Origin: an uncultured Elusimicrobiales bacterium
GTDB lineage: Bacteria > Elusimicrobiota > Elusimicrobia > Elusimicrobiales > Elusimicrobiaceae
NCBI GenBank assembly: GCA_944324095.1
Contig: CALUUY010000009.1
Span: forward strand, 1-40,066
DNA: 40,066 nucleotides
Reading direction: 5' to 3'
In this document: one piece after another, positions 16,369 to 24,483 of the stretch
How positions within the stretch are numbered: position 1 is the stretch's first letter
Layout: the number at the start of each line of letters is the position of its first letter
Position numbers and translations under genes: made by a program
The notes under the pieces: model-generated
Told to the model about the DNA's origin: nothing
The model's database searches: none
What the model saw: only the letters and a program-made list of their open reading frames with translations

Positions 16369-16409
16369 ATCTTAACAATTTTTTGTACTTTGCGCGTGTG
16401 GGAGCTGTG

Positions 16410-16437
16410 TTGCTTTTTGCAGGTTTTTTGCTATACT
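16410..16437 (+). promoter_or_regulatory. Promoter of the second pilin gene
   Basis: TTGCTT (16410-16415) and TATACT (16432-16437) are 16 bases apart, in the same form as the promoter of the RDD-pilin-like gene at 11381-11408. The leader is about 36 bases with AAGGAG 9 bases before the ATG. Confidence 0.55.
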
Positions 16438-16479
16438 ATGTATGTATAATTTATTCTAGAGTATAAGGAGATTTTGATA

Positions 16480-16944
16480 ATGAACACAAAAGGTTTTACG
16501 CTCATTGAGCTGTTGGTTGTGGTACTCATTATTGGGGTGTTGTCGGCAGTGGCATTGCCGCAGTACACAACCGCTATTGAAAAATCCCGCGCGTCTGAAG
16601 CGCTTACGCTTTCCGGCGCATTGCGTTACGCGGCCGAACGCTATTACCTGCAAAAAGACGTATGGCCCACCCAGGCTGATTTAAAAAAGCTGGATATTGA
16701 ACTGCCCCAAAACGCCAAATGCGGCGGATACGGCGGCAAAAACTTCTGCTTAACGGTTAGTTCCAACGGAGGAACTTTTGTCATTAACGCTACCCGTACG
16801 GTTGCACCGGTGTACACCATTGAAACCAGCACCTCTGACGGAGTAAACTGGTTTCGCAAATGCAAATACGGTGCAGATGACGAAAGCGCCAAATTCTGCT
16901 ACGCTATTGCCGGCAGTAAAGATGCCGCCGATAAGGGCTTCTAG
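16480..16944 (+). CDS. Type IV pilin-like protein
   Basis: The 154-residue prepilin has a very short leader, MNTKG, then FTLIELLVVVLIIGVLSAVALPQ, giving cleavage after G5 and mature F1 and E5. The helix continues YTTAIEKSRASEALTLSGALRYAAERYYLQ, followed by WPTQADLKKLDIELP, a layout common in PilE/PilA-like proteins. The globular part has four cysteines (NAKCGG, NFCL, RKCKYG, KFCYA), suggesting two disulfides. ATG 16480 with AAGGAG 9 bases upstream is preferred over an in-frame TTG two codons earlier. It has its own promoter and terminator and is divergent from a Wzy_C/TPR protein. Whether it is a major pilin or a pseudopilin is not decidable here. Confidence 0.92.
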   Translation: MNTKGFTLIELLVVVLIIGVLSAVALPQYTTAIEKSRASEALTLSGALRYAAERYYLQKDVWPTQADLKKLDIELPQNAKCGGYGGKNFCLTVSSNGGTFVINATRTVAPVYTIETSTSDGVNWFRKCKYGADDESAKFCYAIAGSKDAADKGF

Positions 16945-16962
16945 CCTTTGGGTTTCCACTTT

Positions 16963-16990
16963 AAAAAGCCGCTTACATAAGCGGCTTTTT
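16963..16990 (+). terminator. Terminator of the second pilin gene
   Basis: AAAAAGCCGCTTA and TAAGCGGCTTTTT form a 13-bp perfect stem with a 2-base loop, followed by more T. It lies 18 bases past the stop codon. Confidence 0.9.
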
Positions 16991-17217
16991 TTATGGCTTG
17001 TTACAACACGCTGCTGTTCTAGTCCTTCTGTGGGTTAAACACAAAAATATGCTTGTAAAAAGCCCCAACAACCATTCTTTATTTTTTGGATATTTTTATG
17101 TTACGCCCCACACAAGCACGCTTTATATTTACCCTCTTTTACAGTACACCTAACAACGGGTATTAGACCATAAAATACTTTAACCGGCAAGCCAGAAATT
17201 TTACGTAAACTAAAACA

Positions 17218-17284
17218 AAAAGCCCCTGTTAAGCAGGGGCTTTTAAATACAAAAAACCGGGCCTTCACCAATGGCCCGGTTTTT
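17218..17284 (-). terminator. Two consecutive terminators after the exported receiver protein
   Basis: The first hairpin met by minus-strand transcription (17252-17284, 12-bp stem AAAAACCGGGCC/GGCCCGGTTTTT) starts 5 bases after the stop codon. A second (17218-17244, AAAAGCCCCTG with complement) follows. Both have A and T tracts. The remaining DNA back to 16991 contains no gene that I can recognise. Confidence 0.85.
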
Positions 17285-17289
17285 ATAAA

Positions 17290-18477
17290 TTAATGCTGCC
17301 AGCCGTATTGGGCTTTCATATCCAAATAGGTTTTTAAAGCCGCCGGGAATAAACGATACCCTACATAATTGCGGAAGAAATCATCCGCATAAATGTAACC
17401 GTCAATCCCACCGGCAAACAGTTCCGTGGCGCGGCAGTCTTCTTCCCGGTATTCGCTCATAGCAATAATGGGTTTGTTATAGCCGTTTTTGCGCAAGTAA
17501 TAAGCCAAATACTGGCCACCGCCGCCCGGTACCAATAAATCCGTGATAATAAAATCATACTCTTTGCGGGTTTTAAGTAAAGCATCCGCCGTTTGAAATA
17601 CTTCCACGGTGGCGCCTTCGCCAAAATATCCGGCAGAGGCCCAGTTTTTAAAGGAAGCCACCATAGCGGGGTGGTCGTTTACTAAAGCGATGTTCAGATT
17701 TTTAGGAAGCGCATTGGCAATAGGCATTACCAATTCTTTCGCCCCGCTGGACATAGGCTGATAGTCTTCCCACTGCACGTCCCTCCATTGGCTTAAAGAC
17801 GGGTCACGCAAGAAAAACTGATCCGGCATAAAAGGCCTGTCCGTACGGGTGGCGGCTGTGGTTTTTTTAAATATACCAAAATAAGCCGGTTCCAACGTTT
17901 CCAATGCCTCCACCAAATAATCATAGGCTTGCTGCAAGGGGCGGTCATCTTTCAATAAAAATTCCTTCTGGTATTTCACACGGGAAAGCAACTCGGCCGA
18001 TTCACGCACCAGTTGCTTCTTTTCCATAGGGGAAATGGCATTTAAATTTTTGTACAGTTCCAAATAAAAAACCCGCGCTTCCCAGTTGGATTTAAAAGAC
18101 AGGAAGTCTTTCATCAAATTTTGATAGCGGGTAATGGTACCCTGTGTTTGTTCGGGGGTAAGGCGATAGGCATTAATTTTTAATTTATCGCTGGGAGTAG
18201 GAACAATGGGGGTATGTTCCGTAAGCGGATGATAACTGCGCGCAGCCTGTGCAGCCGCCTGCAAGCGCATATTTCTTTTTATTTCACGCTCTTCCCGGGA
18301 AGCTTTAGCCCGCTGCAACAGCTTTACCTGCGCCTTCTTGGCTAAAACCTGCTCTTGGGTCAGTTTACGCACAACCTGGCGGGAAACCTGATGGCTCCCC
18401 TGCGCATAAATACACGGTGCAGTGCCCACACACAGCACGCATAAAACCAAAATATTTTTTTGTAATCTGTTTAGCAT
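17290..18477 (-). CDS. Exported protein with C-terminal receiver-like domain
   Basis: The 395-residue protein starts at ATG 18477 and has a Sec signal peptide (MLNRLQKNILVLCVLCVGTA to about residue 25, AQ at the cleavage region). Residues 26-85 are R/K/Q/A-rich coiled coil, 100-250 are helical, and 260-375 form a receiver fold. That fold starts LNIALVNDHP (acidic N267/D268), then FIITDLLVPGG with the putative phospho-acceptor D313, IIAMSEY with S341, and GGIDGYIYADD where the usual Lys is replaced by Tyr. Receivers are normally cytoplasmic; a signal peptide in front of one is odd, and loss of the lysine suggests a non-canonical or purely structural role. It lies 71 bases downstream of the efflux operon, with a paired GGGCCTATA element and no terminator between. 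Confidence 0.75.
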   Translation of the reverse strand: MLNRLQKNILVLCVLCVGTAPCIYAQGSHQVSRQVVRKLTQEQVLAKKAQVKLLQRAKASREEREIKRNMRLQAAAQAARSYHPLTEHTPIVPTPSDKLKINAYRLTPEQTQGTITRYQNLMKDFLSFKSNWEARVFYLELYKNLNAISPMEKKQLVRESAELLSRVKYQKEFLLKDDRPLQQAYDYLVEALETLEPAYFGIFKKTTAATRTDRPFMPDQFFLRDPSLSQWRDVQWEDYQPMSSGAKELVMPIANALPKNLNIALVNDHPAMVASFKNWASAGYFGEGATVEVFQTADALLKTRKEYDFIITDLLVPGGGGQYLAYYLRKNGYNKPIIAMSEYREEDCRATELFAGGIDGYIYADDFFRNYVGYRLFPAALKTYLDMKAQYGWQH

Positions 18478-18520
18478 ACTTATAGGATACCCTTTCCCCT
18501 TGCACACAACAAGAGACTTT

Positions 18521-18551
18521 GGGCCTATAAGCACCTGGGTCTTTGGCCCTA
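18521..18551 (-). promoter_or_regulatory. Paired GGGCCTATA element upstream of the exported receiver protein
   Basis: On the plus strand GGGCCTATA (18521-18529) lies 44 bases from the start codon at 18477, and GGCCCTA (18545-18551) lies 68 bases away. The stretch ACCTGGGTCTTTGGCCCTA (18533-18551) matches 16 of 19 bases with the element at 30379-30397. The distal copy overlaps the stop codon of the last efflux gene. Confidence 0.55.
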
Positions 18552-19658
18552 ATTTAAGGTGGATTTAAAGTTTTTATAAGCGCACGTACACAACACCACA
18601 CAAATAACCGTCAGCCAAAAACAATTAGACCAAAACAGCCCCATATCCCCGCCTTTTAAAATTACCGCGCGGAAATTGGCTACCGAATACATCATCGGGT
18701 TCAAATAACACATCCACCTAAATACGCCCGGTATATTTGCCACCGGGAAAAATACCCCTGAAAGCAAAATACCCGGCAACAAATACAACATACTGCCCAT
18801 CATAGCCTGCTGCTGGGTGGACACCACTGTACTAATAATCAGTGCCACCGCCAGGGCAGACAGTGCAAACAATCCTCCATTTACCCCCACTTGCCATAAA
18901 CTCCCCCTAAACGGTATTCCAAACCACGCCACCCCCACAAATAAAATAAGCCCCACAATCACCAACCCTATTACAAAATACGGCAGTGTCTTCCCCAGCA
19001 TAATTTCTTCCACCGTACAGGGGGAAGAAATTAGTTTTTCCATAGTGCCCGTTTCTTTTTCTTTGGCAATGGCCATCCCGCATACAACCAACAGAACAAT
19101 AAAGGTGGACATTACCATCAAGGCCGGTATCATATAAGAAGTAGTGTCCAGATTGTGATTAAATAAAACACGTTCATCCAACTGTATCACGCCGGAGGAC
19201 ACATCATACCCCCGCTGGGCGGCTACCTCGGCCACTATTTGCTGGACGTAACCGTTTACCTGCTGGGCGCGTTGGGCGTTGGTGGCATTTACAAGCAATT
19301 GCACAGGTTCAGAGCCGCGTTCCAAAGCTTTTTCAAACCCTTCTTTCGGGGCTATTAATACGGCTTCTGCCCGGCGGCTTTCTATTAAAGAAACGGGGTC
19401 TGCGTGTTCAAAAATGTCCGCCACTTTAAACCAGCCCGAAGCCTGCGCACGAGCCCGTATATCCCGCGCTACCCGGCTGGAAGGTTTGGCTAGGACAGCT
19501 AATTCTACATTTTTAACCTCGCTGGTTAAAGCAAGCCCAAACATTACCGTTTGTATAAGCGGAATAAAGAAAATGGCAAACAACATTTTAGGGTCGCGCA
19601 CAATTTGCGTGAACTCTTTTTTAAAAAATCCTTGTAATACTATGCGGCGTATTTTCAT
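18549..19658 (-). CDS. ABC-2 type permease (YbhR/YbhS-like), second subunit
   Basis: The 369-residue inner-membrane protein has the ABC2_membrane_3 layout. It has an N-terminal helix after KKEFTQIVRDPKMLFAIF, a large periplasmic loop (about 45-165), then five transmembrane segments including ALMVMSTFIVLLVVCGMAIAKEKETGTMEKLISSPC. The coupling-helix motif KEKETGTMEKL contacts the ATPases. It is the last gene of the efflux operon, overlapping the preceding permease by 4 bases (ATGA). It should pair with that permease to form the transmembrane pore for export of drugs or other amphiphiles. Confidence 0.9.
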   Translation of the reverse strand: MKIRRIVLQGFFKKEFTQIVRDPKMLFAIFFIPLIQTVMFGLALTSEVKNVELAVLAKPSSRVARDIRARAQASGWFKVADIFEHADPVSLIESRRAEAVLIAPKEGFEKALERGSEPVQLLVNATNAQRAQQVNGYVQQIVAEVAAQRGYDVSSGVIQLDERVLFNHNLDTTSYMIPALMVMSTFIVLLVVCGMAIAKEKETGTMEKLISSPCTVEEIMLGKTLPYFVIGLVIVGLILFVGVAWFGIPFRGSLWQVGVNGGLFALSALAVALIISTVVSTQQQAMMGSMLYLLPGILLSGVFFPVANIPGVFRWMCYLNPMMYSVANFRAVILKGGDMGLFWSNCFWLTVICVVLCTCAYKNFKSTLN

Positions 19659-20779
19659 GGTTCCACATCCGTTTTAAATTTAAAAACAGCCAGTATAATC
19701 ATCACGCAGGCAAACAGCCCTATCCCGGCAAAAGCAGGTGCAAGCGGGGCAAAACCGGCATCGCTTAAAAATAGCGTACGGCTGATAAGCAAAAACCACC
19801 GCTGCGGAAAAAGCGCCGTAAAATACTGGAAAAACAACGGCATATTTTCTATGGGAAAAATAAAGCCGGAAAAAATAAAAGAAGGCAGCAGCCCCACCGC
19901 AAACGCAAACTGTATGGCCGCCTGCTGCTGGCGCGTTACCACCGAAATCACCAACCCTAACGCCAACGCCCCCGTCACATACACCGCACACGCCAACATA
20001 TACAGTAAAAAACTGCCCTCAAACGGTATGCCAAACACCGTTAAAGCCAGCACAAACACCACCAGTACATCAAACAAAGACAAGCAAAAATACGGTATCA
20101 GTTTGCCTAATATAATTTCCGCCGGGCGAACGGGAGTAGATAACAAAAGCTCCATAGAGCCGTTCTCCCATTCTTTGGCTACCGTCAGCGCCGTAAGCAT
20201 AATGGCAAGCAGCCCAATAATAACCGTACTTAATGCCGGCACAATAAACCAGCGGCTGCTAAGCTCCGGGTTAAACAAAAAGCGCGTGCGTATAAGCGAG
20301 GAGGCCCCCTCCGCCCCGCCTGTAAACAGGCTGGACGCCGCCTGCACAATCCCGCGCATATAAATTTGAATAATGCTGGCTTGCACATTGTCCGTACCGT
20401 CTGTAAGCAGTTGTGCGCGGGCGGGGTCGGCCGGGTCTAACGCTTTTACACGGCGCCCAAAGCCGGGCTTAATAATCAACACCGCGGGAGTATTATTTTT
20501 TTGCAAAGCCTCATCGGCCCGGGCTGGCGAGTGCAGGGGCGTTTGGTCAAAATAACCGGAAGAGGAAACTTCCTGCAAAAAACGGCGGGAAACGGAAGTT
20601 TGGTCATTATCGCGCACATAAAGGCGCATGTGTTTGTAATCCAAATCAATCACAAAGCCAAACATTCCCACAAAAATAAGCGGTAGCACCAGCGCCACCA
20701 CCAGGGTAAACGGGTCGCGCAAAATGTGTTTGTATTCTTTGGCCGCTACGGAACGAACCCGACGGAAAAATAGTTTCAT
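19655..20779 (-). CDS. ABC-2 type permease (YbhR/YbhS-like), first subunit
   Basis: The 374-residue inner-membrane protein is paralogous to the next gene. It has KEYKHILRDPFTLVVALVLPL at the N-terminus, a periplasmic domain, then transmembrane segments with the coupling motif AKEWENGSMELLLSTPVRPAEIILGK. ATG 20779 is chosen because it overlaps the ATPase stop by 4 bases (ATGA); an upstream in-frame start at 20797 lies within the ATPase gene. E. coli YbhS and YbhR are the closest family parallel. Confidence 0.9.
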   Translation of the reverse strand: MKLFFRRVRSVAAKEYKHILRDPFTLVVALVLPLIFVGMFGFVIDLDYKHMRLYVRDNDQTSVSRRFLQEVSSSGYFDQTPLHSPARADEALQKNNTPAVLIIKPGFGRRVKALDPADPARAQLLTDGTDNVQASIIQIYMRGIVQAASSLFTGGAEGASSLIRTRFLFNPELSSRWFIVPALSTVIIGLLAIMLTALTVAKEWENGSMELLLSTPVRPAEIILGKLIPYFCLSLFDVLVVFVLALTVFGIPFEGSFLLYMLACAVYVTGALALGLVISVVTRQQQAAIQFAFAVGLLPSFIFSGFIFPIENMPLFFQYFTALFPQRWFLLISRTLFLSDAGFAPLAPAFAGIGLFACVMIILAVFKFKTDVEP

Positions 20780-21708
20780 TTTCCCTCCCTGCCGCATACG
20801 GCTTTTAAAAACACGTCCTCTAAGGTGGGTTGCGCGGGGTGAACGTCAAAAATGGCTTGGTTTTGACGGGTGTATTTATCAAAACGGGCGGCGTCTTGTA
20901 CCTCGGCGCGAAGGGCGTCCCCAAACATTTGGGCAGAAGCGATGTTCCTTGCTTTTAACTCCGCCCGCACACGGGCTTGTTCCGGGCGTTTAAATAGCAG
21001 CTCCACCGGCGGTTGCGGGAAAAACTGCTTTTTAAGCGCCTGCGGCGTACCCGCGGCAATAATTTTGCCGCGCTCCATCAGCACAATACGCCCGCAATAT
21101 TCCGCCTCATCCATATAGTGAGTGGTAACAAAGATGGTTTTTCCGTTTTGGGCAAGGGTGCGTATCAGGCGCCAGAAATCGGCCCGCGTGGCAGGCGAGG
21201 TGCCGGCGGTGGGCTCGTCCAAAAAAATCAAATCCGGGTTATGCAGCAGCGTTGCCGCCAAAGCCACCACCTGTTTAACCCCGCCGGAAAGCAGTTTTAC
21301 AGGCTCATCTAAATGCTGGGTAAGGCCTATAAACTGCATAAGCTCGGCCGCGCGCGTTTTAATTTGAGCCCGGGTTAAACCATACAAACTGCCGGCAAAA
21401 ACCAAATTTTCCCGTACGGTTAAATCCGGGTACAGCGTAAATTTTTGAGACATATACCCAATATGCGGCTTTAATACCAAGGTGGAAGAGGATACATCCT
21501 TTCCATCCACCTCCACCACGCCCTGCGTGGGGTTTAACAGCCCGCATATACAACGTATGGTGGTGGTTTTACCGGCCCCGTTGGCACCCAAAAAGCCAAA
21601 TATTTCCCCCCGTTCAACAGAAAAAGAAATACCGTCCACGGCTTTAAAATCACCAAACGCCACGGTTAGGTTTTCTACACGAATGATGGGTTTGTGTTCT
21701 TTGTTCAT
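20776..21708 (-). CDS. ABC transporter ATPase (second half of a split YbhF)
   Basis: The 310-residue ATPase has Walker A GANGAGKTT, Q-loop at GYMSQKF, signature LSGGVKQ, Walker B LIFLDEPTAGTSP and the H-loop in FVTTHYMDEAEYC. A C-terminal extension of about 80 residues follows the nucleotide-binding domain. With the preceding gene it corresponds to the two ABC halves that are fused in E. coli YbhF. It overlaps the preceding ATPase gene by 4 bases and energises the two permeases downstream. Confidence 0.93.
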   Translation of the reverse strand: MNKEHKPIIRVENLTVAFGDFKAVDGISFSVERGEIFGFLGANGAGKTTTIRCICGLLNPTQGVVEVDGKDVSSSTLVLKPHIGYMSQKFTLYPDLTVRENLVFAGSLYGLTRAQIKTRAAELMQFIGLTQHLDEPVKLLSGGVKQVVALAATLLHNPDLIFLDEPTAGTSPATRADFWRLIRTLAQNGKTIFVTTHYMDEAEYCGRIVLMERGKIIAAGTPQALKKQFFPQPPVELLFKRPEQARVRAELKARNIASAQMFGDALRAEVQDAARFDKYTRQNQAIFDVHPAQPTLEDVFLKAVCGREGK

Positions 21709-22421
21709 TTTTTTAAAAAAATATCCGCAAATTGCATCACTTCAAACCGCCGCATTAATGCTTGCGGCGTATCGGCAGCTTTTAAAACACCGCCGTCTAA
21801 AATGTGTACCTTGGAGCAGCGCTGCGCTTCATCCATATACGAAGTGCTTAGCACCACGGTGGTTTCCTGCCCGGCAAACCCGTACACCAGCTCCCACAAT
21901 TCCTGCCGGCTGACAGGATCCACCCCCACAGTGGGTTCATCCAACAGCAACAAACGAGGGCGGTTTAATAAAACACACATTAAACCTAATTTTTTGTACA
22001 TCCCGCCCGATAACTTCCCCGCCGGTCTCCCGGAAAAAGCACTCATACCGGTGGCGTCAAACAATTCTTTAGCGCGGGACTCAAACGCCTGGGACGGCAA
22101 ATCATACAAATCCCTAAAAAATTCTAAATGCTCCCGGCAGCTTAAATCCGGGTACAGGCTGGGTTCCTGTGGGAAATACCCCGTCTGCCCCTTGGCTTGC
22201 GCGGCCGATACATCGCCCTGTGCATCGTAGTAAAACACTTCCCCCTGCGTAGGTTTTAACAGCCCCGTCAACACGCGCATTAAAGTGGTTTTACCCGCTC
22301 CGTTTGGCCCCACAATGCCGTGCACGCGCCCCGGCTCAAATACCGTACTTACCCCCTGCAAGGCCAATGTGTGCCCCAGGCGTTTGGTTACTCCCTCCAC
22401 CCGTACGCCAAGCGCAGGCAT
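21705..22421 (-). CDS. ABC transporter ATPase (first half of a split YbhF)
   Basis: The 238-residue ATPase has Walker A GPNGAGKTT, Q-loop GYFPQEPSLYPDLS, a signature that reads LSGGMYKKLGL and Walker B LLLLDEPTVGVDP. It ends soon after the H-region (VVLSTSYMDEAQRCS), where serine stands in place of the usual switch histidine. That suggests one degenerate and one canonical ATP site in the heterodimer. ATG 22421 overlaps the adaptor gene stop by one base. Confidence 0.92.
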   Translation of the reverse strand: MPALGVRVEGVTKRLGHTLALQGVSTVFEPGRVHGIVGPNGAGKTTLMRVLTGLLKPTQGEVFYYDAQGDVSAAQAKGQTGYFPQEPSLYPDLSCREHLEFFRDLYDLPSQAFESRAKELFDATGMSAFSGRPAGKLSGGMYKKLGLMCVLLNRPRLLLLDEPTVGVDPVSRQELWELVYGFAGQETTVVLSTSYMDEAQRCSKVHILDGGVLKAADTPQALMRRFEVMQFADIFLKK

Positions 22422-23158
22422 TAACGGGCCTCCTGCGGGAAGGAGACTTCCAGCGTCATACCGGGTTTTAAAGTTTGTTTGGCATCGTTTTCAAAACGGG
22501 TTTTAACGCCATACACTAGGCGTTCGCGTTCACGGCGGGTTTGTACGTTTTTGGGCGTGAATTCGGCTTCGTCGTTAATAGACAAAATAACCCCCTGAAA
22601 CGTTTGGCCCGTTTCCGGCAAGAAACCTTCCACTTTCATACCAATCTGCAAACGGGCCAGCATATCGTGCTCCACATACACCCATACATCTAAGCGGTTT
22701 AAATCGGCCACTGTAAGCAATTTGCGCCCGGCGGGGATAAATTCCCCCGCTTCGTAATATTTATAGAGCACCTTGCCCGTTAACGGGCTTTTGATAAGGC
22801 ACCAGCTTTTATGCAGGGAGGCTTGGTCAAACTGATGTTTTTTAAGGTCATAATTTTCACGCGAGCCGGCCGTGGTTTTTAACAACTTTTCCGCCCGTTC
22901 AAACTCTTTTTGGGCAATGGCGTATTGTAAGGCCACGTCTTTACATTCCAAACGGGCCAGTTCTTCCCCTTCTTTTACCGGGGAGCCTTCCTGCACGGGC
23001 AACGTTTCAATCGTATCGCTTAAACGGGCGGGTACATCCACCTCTATCGCTTCCACCACCCCGCTGTACGCAAACGGCGTATGCCGCCAAAAAATTAAAC
23101 ACGCCCCCACCAAAACAAACAAAACTACCGCCGAAACGGCTATTATTTTTTTCATCAT
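22421..23158 (-). CDS. HlyD-family periplasmic adaptor (YbhG-like)
   Basis: The 245-residue membrane-fusion protein has an N-terminal membrane anchor (KKIIAVSAVVLFVLVGACLIF). A lipoyl-like half follows with VDVPARLSDTIETLPVQEGSPVKEGEELARLEC, then a very short helical hairpin, the second lipoyl half (LIKSPLTGKVLYKYYEAGEFIPAG) and a beta-barrel with EFTPKNVQTRRERERLVYGVKTR, a stretch typical of YbhG. It bridges the ABC permeases and the TolC-like channel. Start may be ATG 23158 (overlapping TAATG with the previous stop) or the next codon. Confidence 0.92.
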   Translation of the reverse strand: MMKKIIAVSAVVLFVLVGACLIFWRHTPFAYSGVVEAIEVDVPARLSDTIETLPVQEGSPVKEGEELARLECKDVALQYAIAQKEFERAEKLLKTTAGSRENYDLKKHQFDQASLHKSWCLIKSPLTGKVLYKYYEAGEFIPAGRKLLTVADLNRLDVWVYVEHDMLARLQIGMKVEGFLPETGQTFQGVILSINDEAEFTPKNVQTRRERERLVYGVKTRFENDAKQTLKPGMTLEVSFPQEAR

Positions 23159-24483
23159 TATTTTCTCCCTAAATTATCCATTACAGCCAAGCTGTTTAAA
23201 CGTTGTATGTATAAATCCGACAAGGCAATGCGGCTTTGAAGCAAAGACAGGTTGGCGTCGTCCACTTCCAAAAACGTGACGGAACCGGCTTTGTATGCCT
23301 CATACGTAAGTTTAGCCGCCTGCTGGGCAGTTGTAAGCAATTGGCGGGCCAAATCTTCCTCTACGTCTAATGAAGCCAGCCTGTCTTTAGCCGCATAAAA
23401 CACGGCCTGTAAAGCGTCTTCCAATTCGTTGCGTTTTTCCTGAACCGATTGAGCCGTACTGCGCTGGGCTTGGGCTTGTTCTTTATTTTTGCCCCCCTCA
23501 AACAATGGCAAACGGATGGATAGCCCCGCACGGCCTAAAAACACGTCTTCCTGTAAAGGGCCGTTGGGGTACTCCCAATACGCCCCGGCGCTAAAACCCG
23601 CCCGCGGCCACACAGCCGCCGCATAAGACCGGGCGGCGTATTCATACTGTTGCGCCAAAGATTGCATAGAAACCAGCCTAGGCGTATTTGCATCAAATAC
23701 CCGCTGCGCCGCACCGGCCAAGGCTTGTACGGTTTGCTCCGGTGATTGGGCCCGAATAACAGCCGTTGTTTTACCCGGCAGGGCTTCTTGTACGCGGGCG
23801 TCTAACGCGTAGGCGGGGTTAATGCCGTAGTCGGTTCCGGTTAATTTAAACAGCTCCCGCAAATGCGTACCCAACGCCCCGCGCGCCGCACTAGCCTGCT
23901 GCGCCAGGCGAAGGGACTGTTTTTGCGCCATCAAAACGTCCAGCCGGCTTTTGGCCCCGGCCTGATAAGCGTTTTGCACGTCCGCCAGTTGCTTGCGGGC
24001 TACTTTTAATTGCTCGGAAACTAAATAAATGTTTTCCAAGTCCCGCTGAACCGTAAAATACGCTTGGCGCACGTTTAAAAGGGCAGTATCCCGGGCGGAT
24101 TTTAAGTCTTGCACGGCCGCCTCATAGGCCGAATACCGCGCCTGGCTGGCCCAGGAACGGGCGCCGTTATCAAACAAAACATATTCCAGTGTGGGGCCTA
24201 CTTTGCCGCCCCATTCACTGCCAAATTCAAAACTCTGCGGGCCCAGCTGAAGAGAGGGAATTTCGGACACCCAACTTCCCTGCGCGTCCACATACAAAGA
24301 CGGATACAACACCGCCTTAGATGAGCGATACTGCGCCTGCGCCGCCTGCACCTGCGCCTGTGCCGCCTTAACAGCCGAAGAATAGCTCAAAGCATCCGCC
24401 TCGCACGTCTTTAACGAAAGCTCCTGCCCTTGCACAGTCTGCCAACTAAATAGGATTAAACACAACCATATACATTTTTTCAT
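23158..24483 (-). CDS. TolC-like outer-membrane efflux channel
   Basis: The 441-residue outer membrane factor has signal peptide MKKCIWLCLILFSWQTVQG. Two OEP-type repeats carry long Q/A/K-rich helices (ALSYSSAVKAAQAQVQAAQA; AQRSTAQSVQEKRNELEDAL) and beta segments (ASYAAAVWPRAGFSAGAYW; LGRAGLSIRLPLFEGGKNKE). It forms the outer-membrane duct of the tripartite pump. Its presence implies a Gram-negative envelope. The start overlaps the TetR stop by 4 bases. Confidence 0.92.
   Translation of the reverse strand: MKKCIWLCLILFSWQTVQGQELSLKTCEADALSYSSAVKAAQAQVQAAQAQYRSSKAVLYPSLYVDAQGSWVSEIPSLQLGPQSFEFGSEWGGKVGPTLEYVLFDNGARSWASQARYSAYEAAVQDLKSARDTALLNVRQAYFTVQRDLENIYLVSEQLKVARKQLADVQNAYQAGAKSRLDVLMAQKQSLRLAQQASAARGALGTHLRELFKLTGTDYGINPAYALDARVQEALPGKTTAVIRAQSPEQTVQALAGAAQRVFDANTPRLVSMQSLAQQYEYAARSYAAAVWPRAGFSAGAYWEYPNGPLQEDVFLGRAGLSIRLPLFEGGKNKEQAQAQRSTAQSVQEKRNELEDALQAVFYAAKDRLASLDVEEDLARQLLTTAQQAAKLTYEAYKAGSVTFLEVDDANLSLLQSRIALSDLYIQRLNSLAVMDNLGRK

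Noticed and set aside
10265-16944. The pilins, cinA and ybaK considered as a competence or pilus locus
   Set aside because: No assembly ATPase, secretin, platform protein or prepilin peptidase is in the window. The pilin genes are solitary units and cinA is a nucleotide-recycling enzyme.
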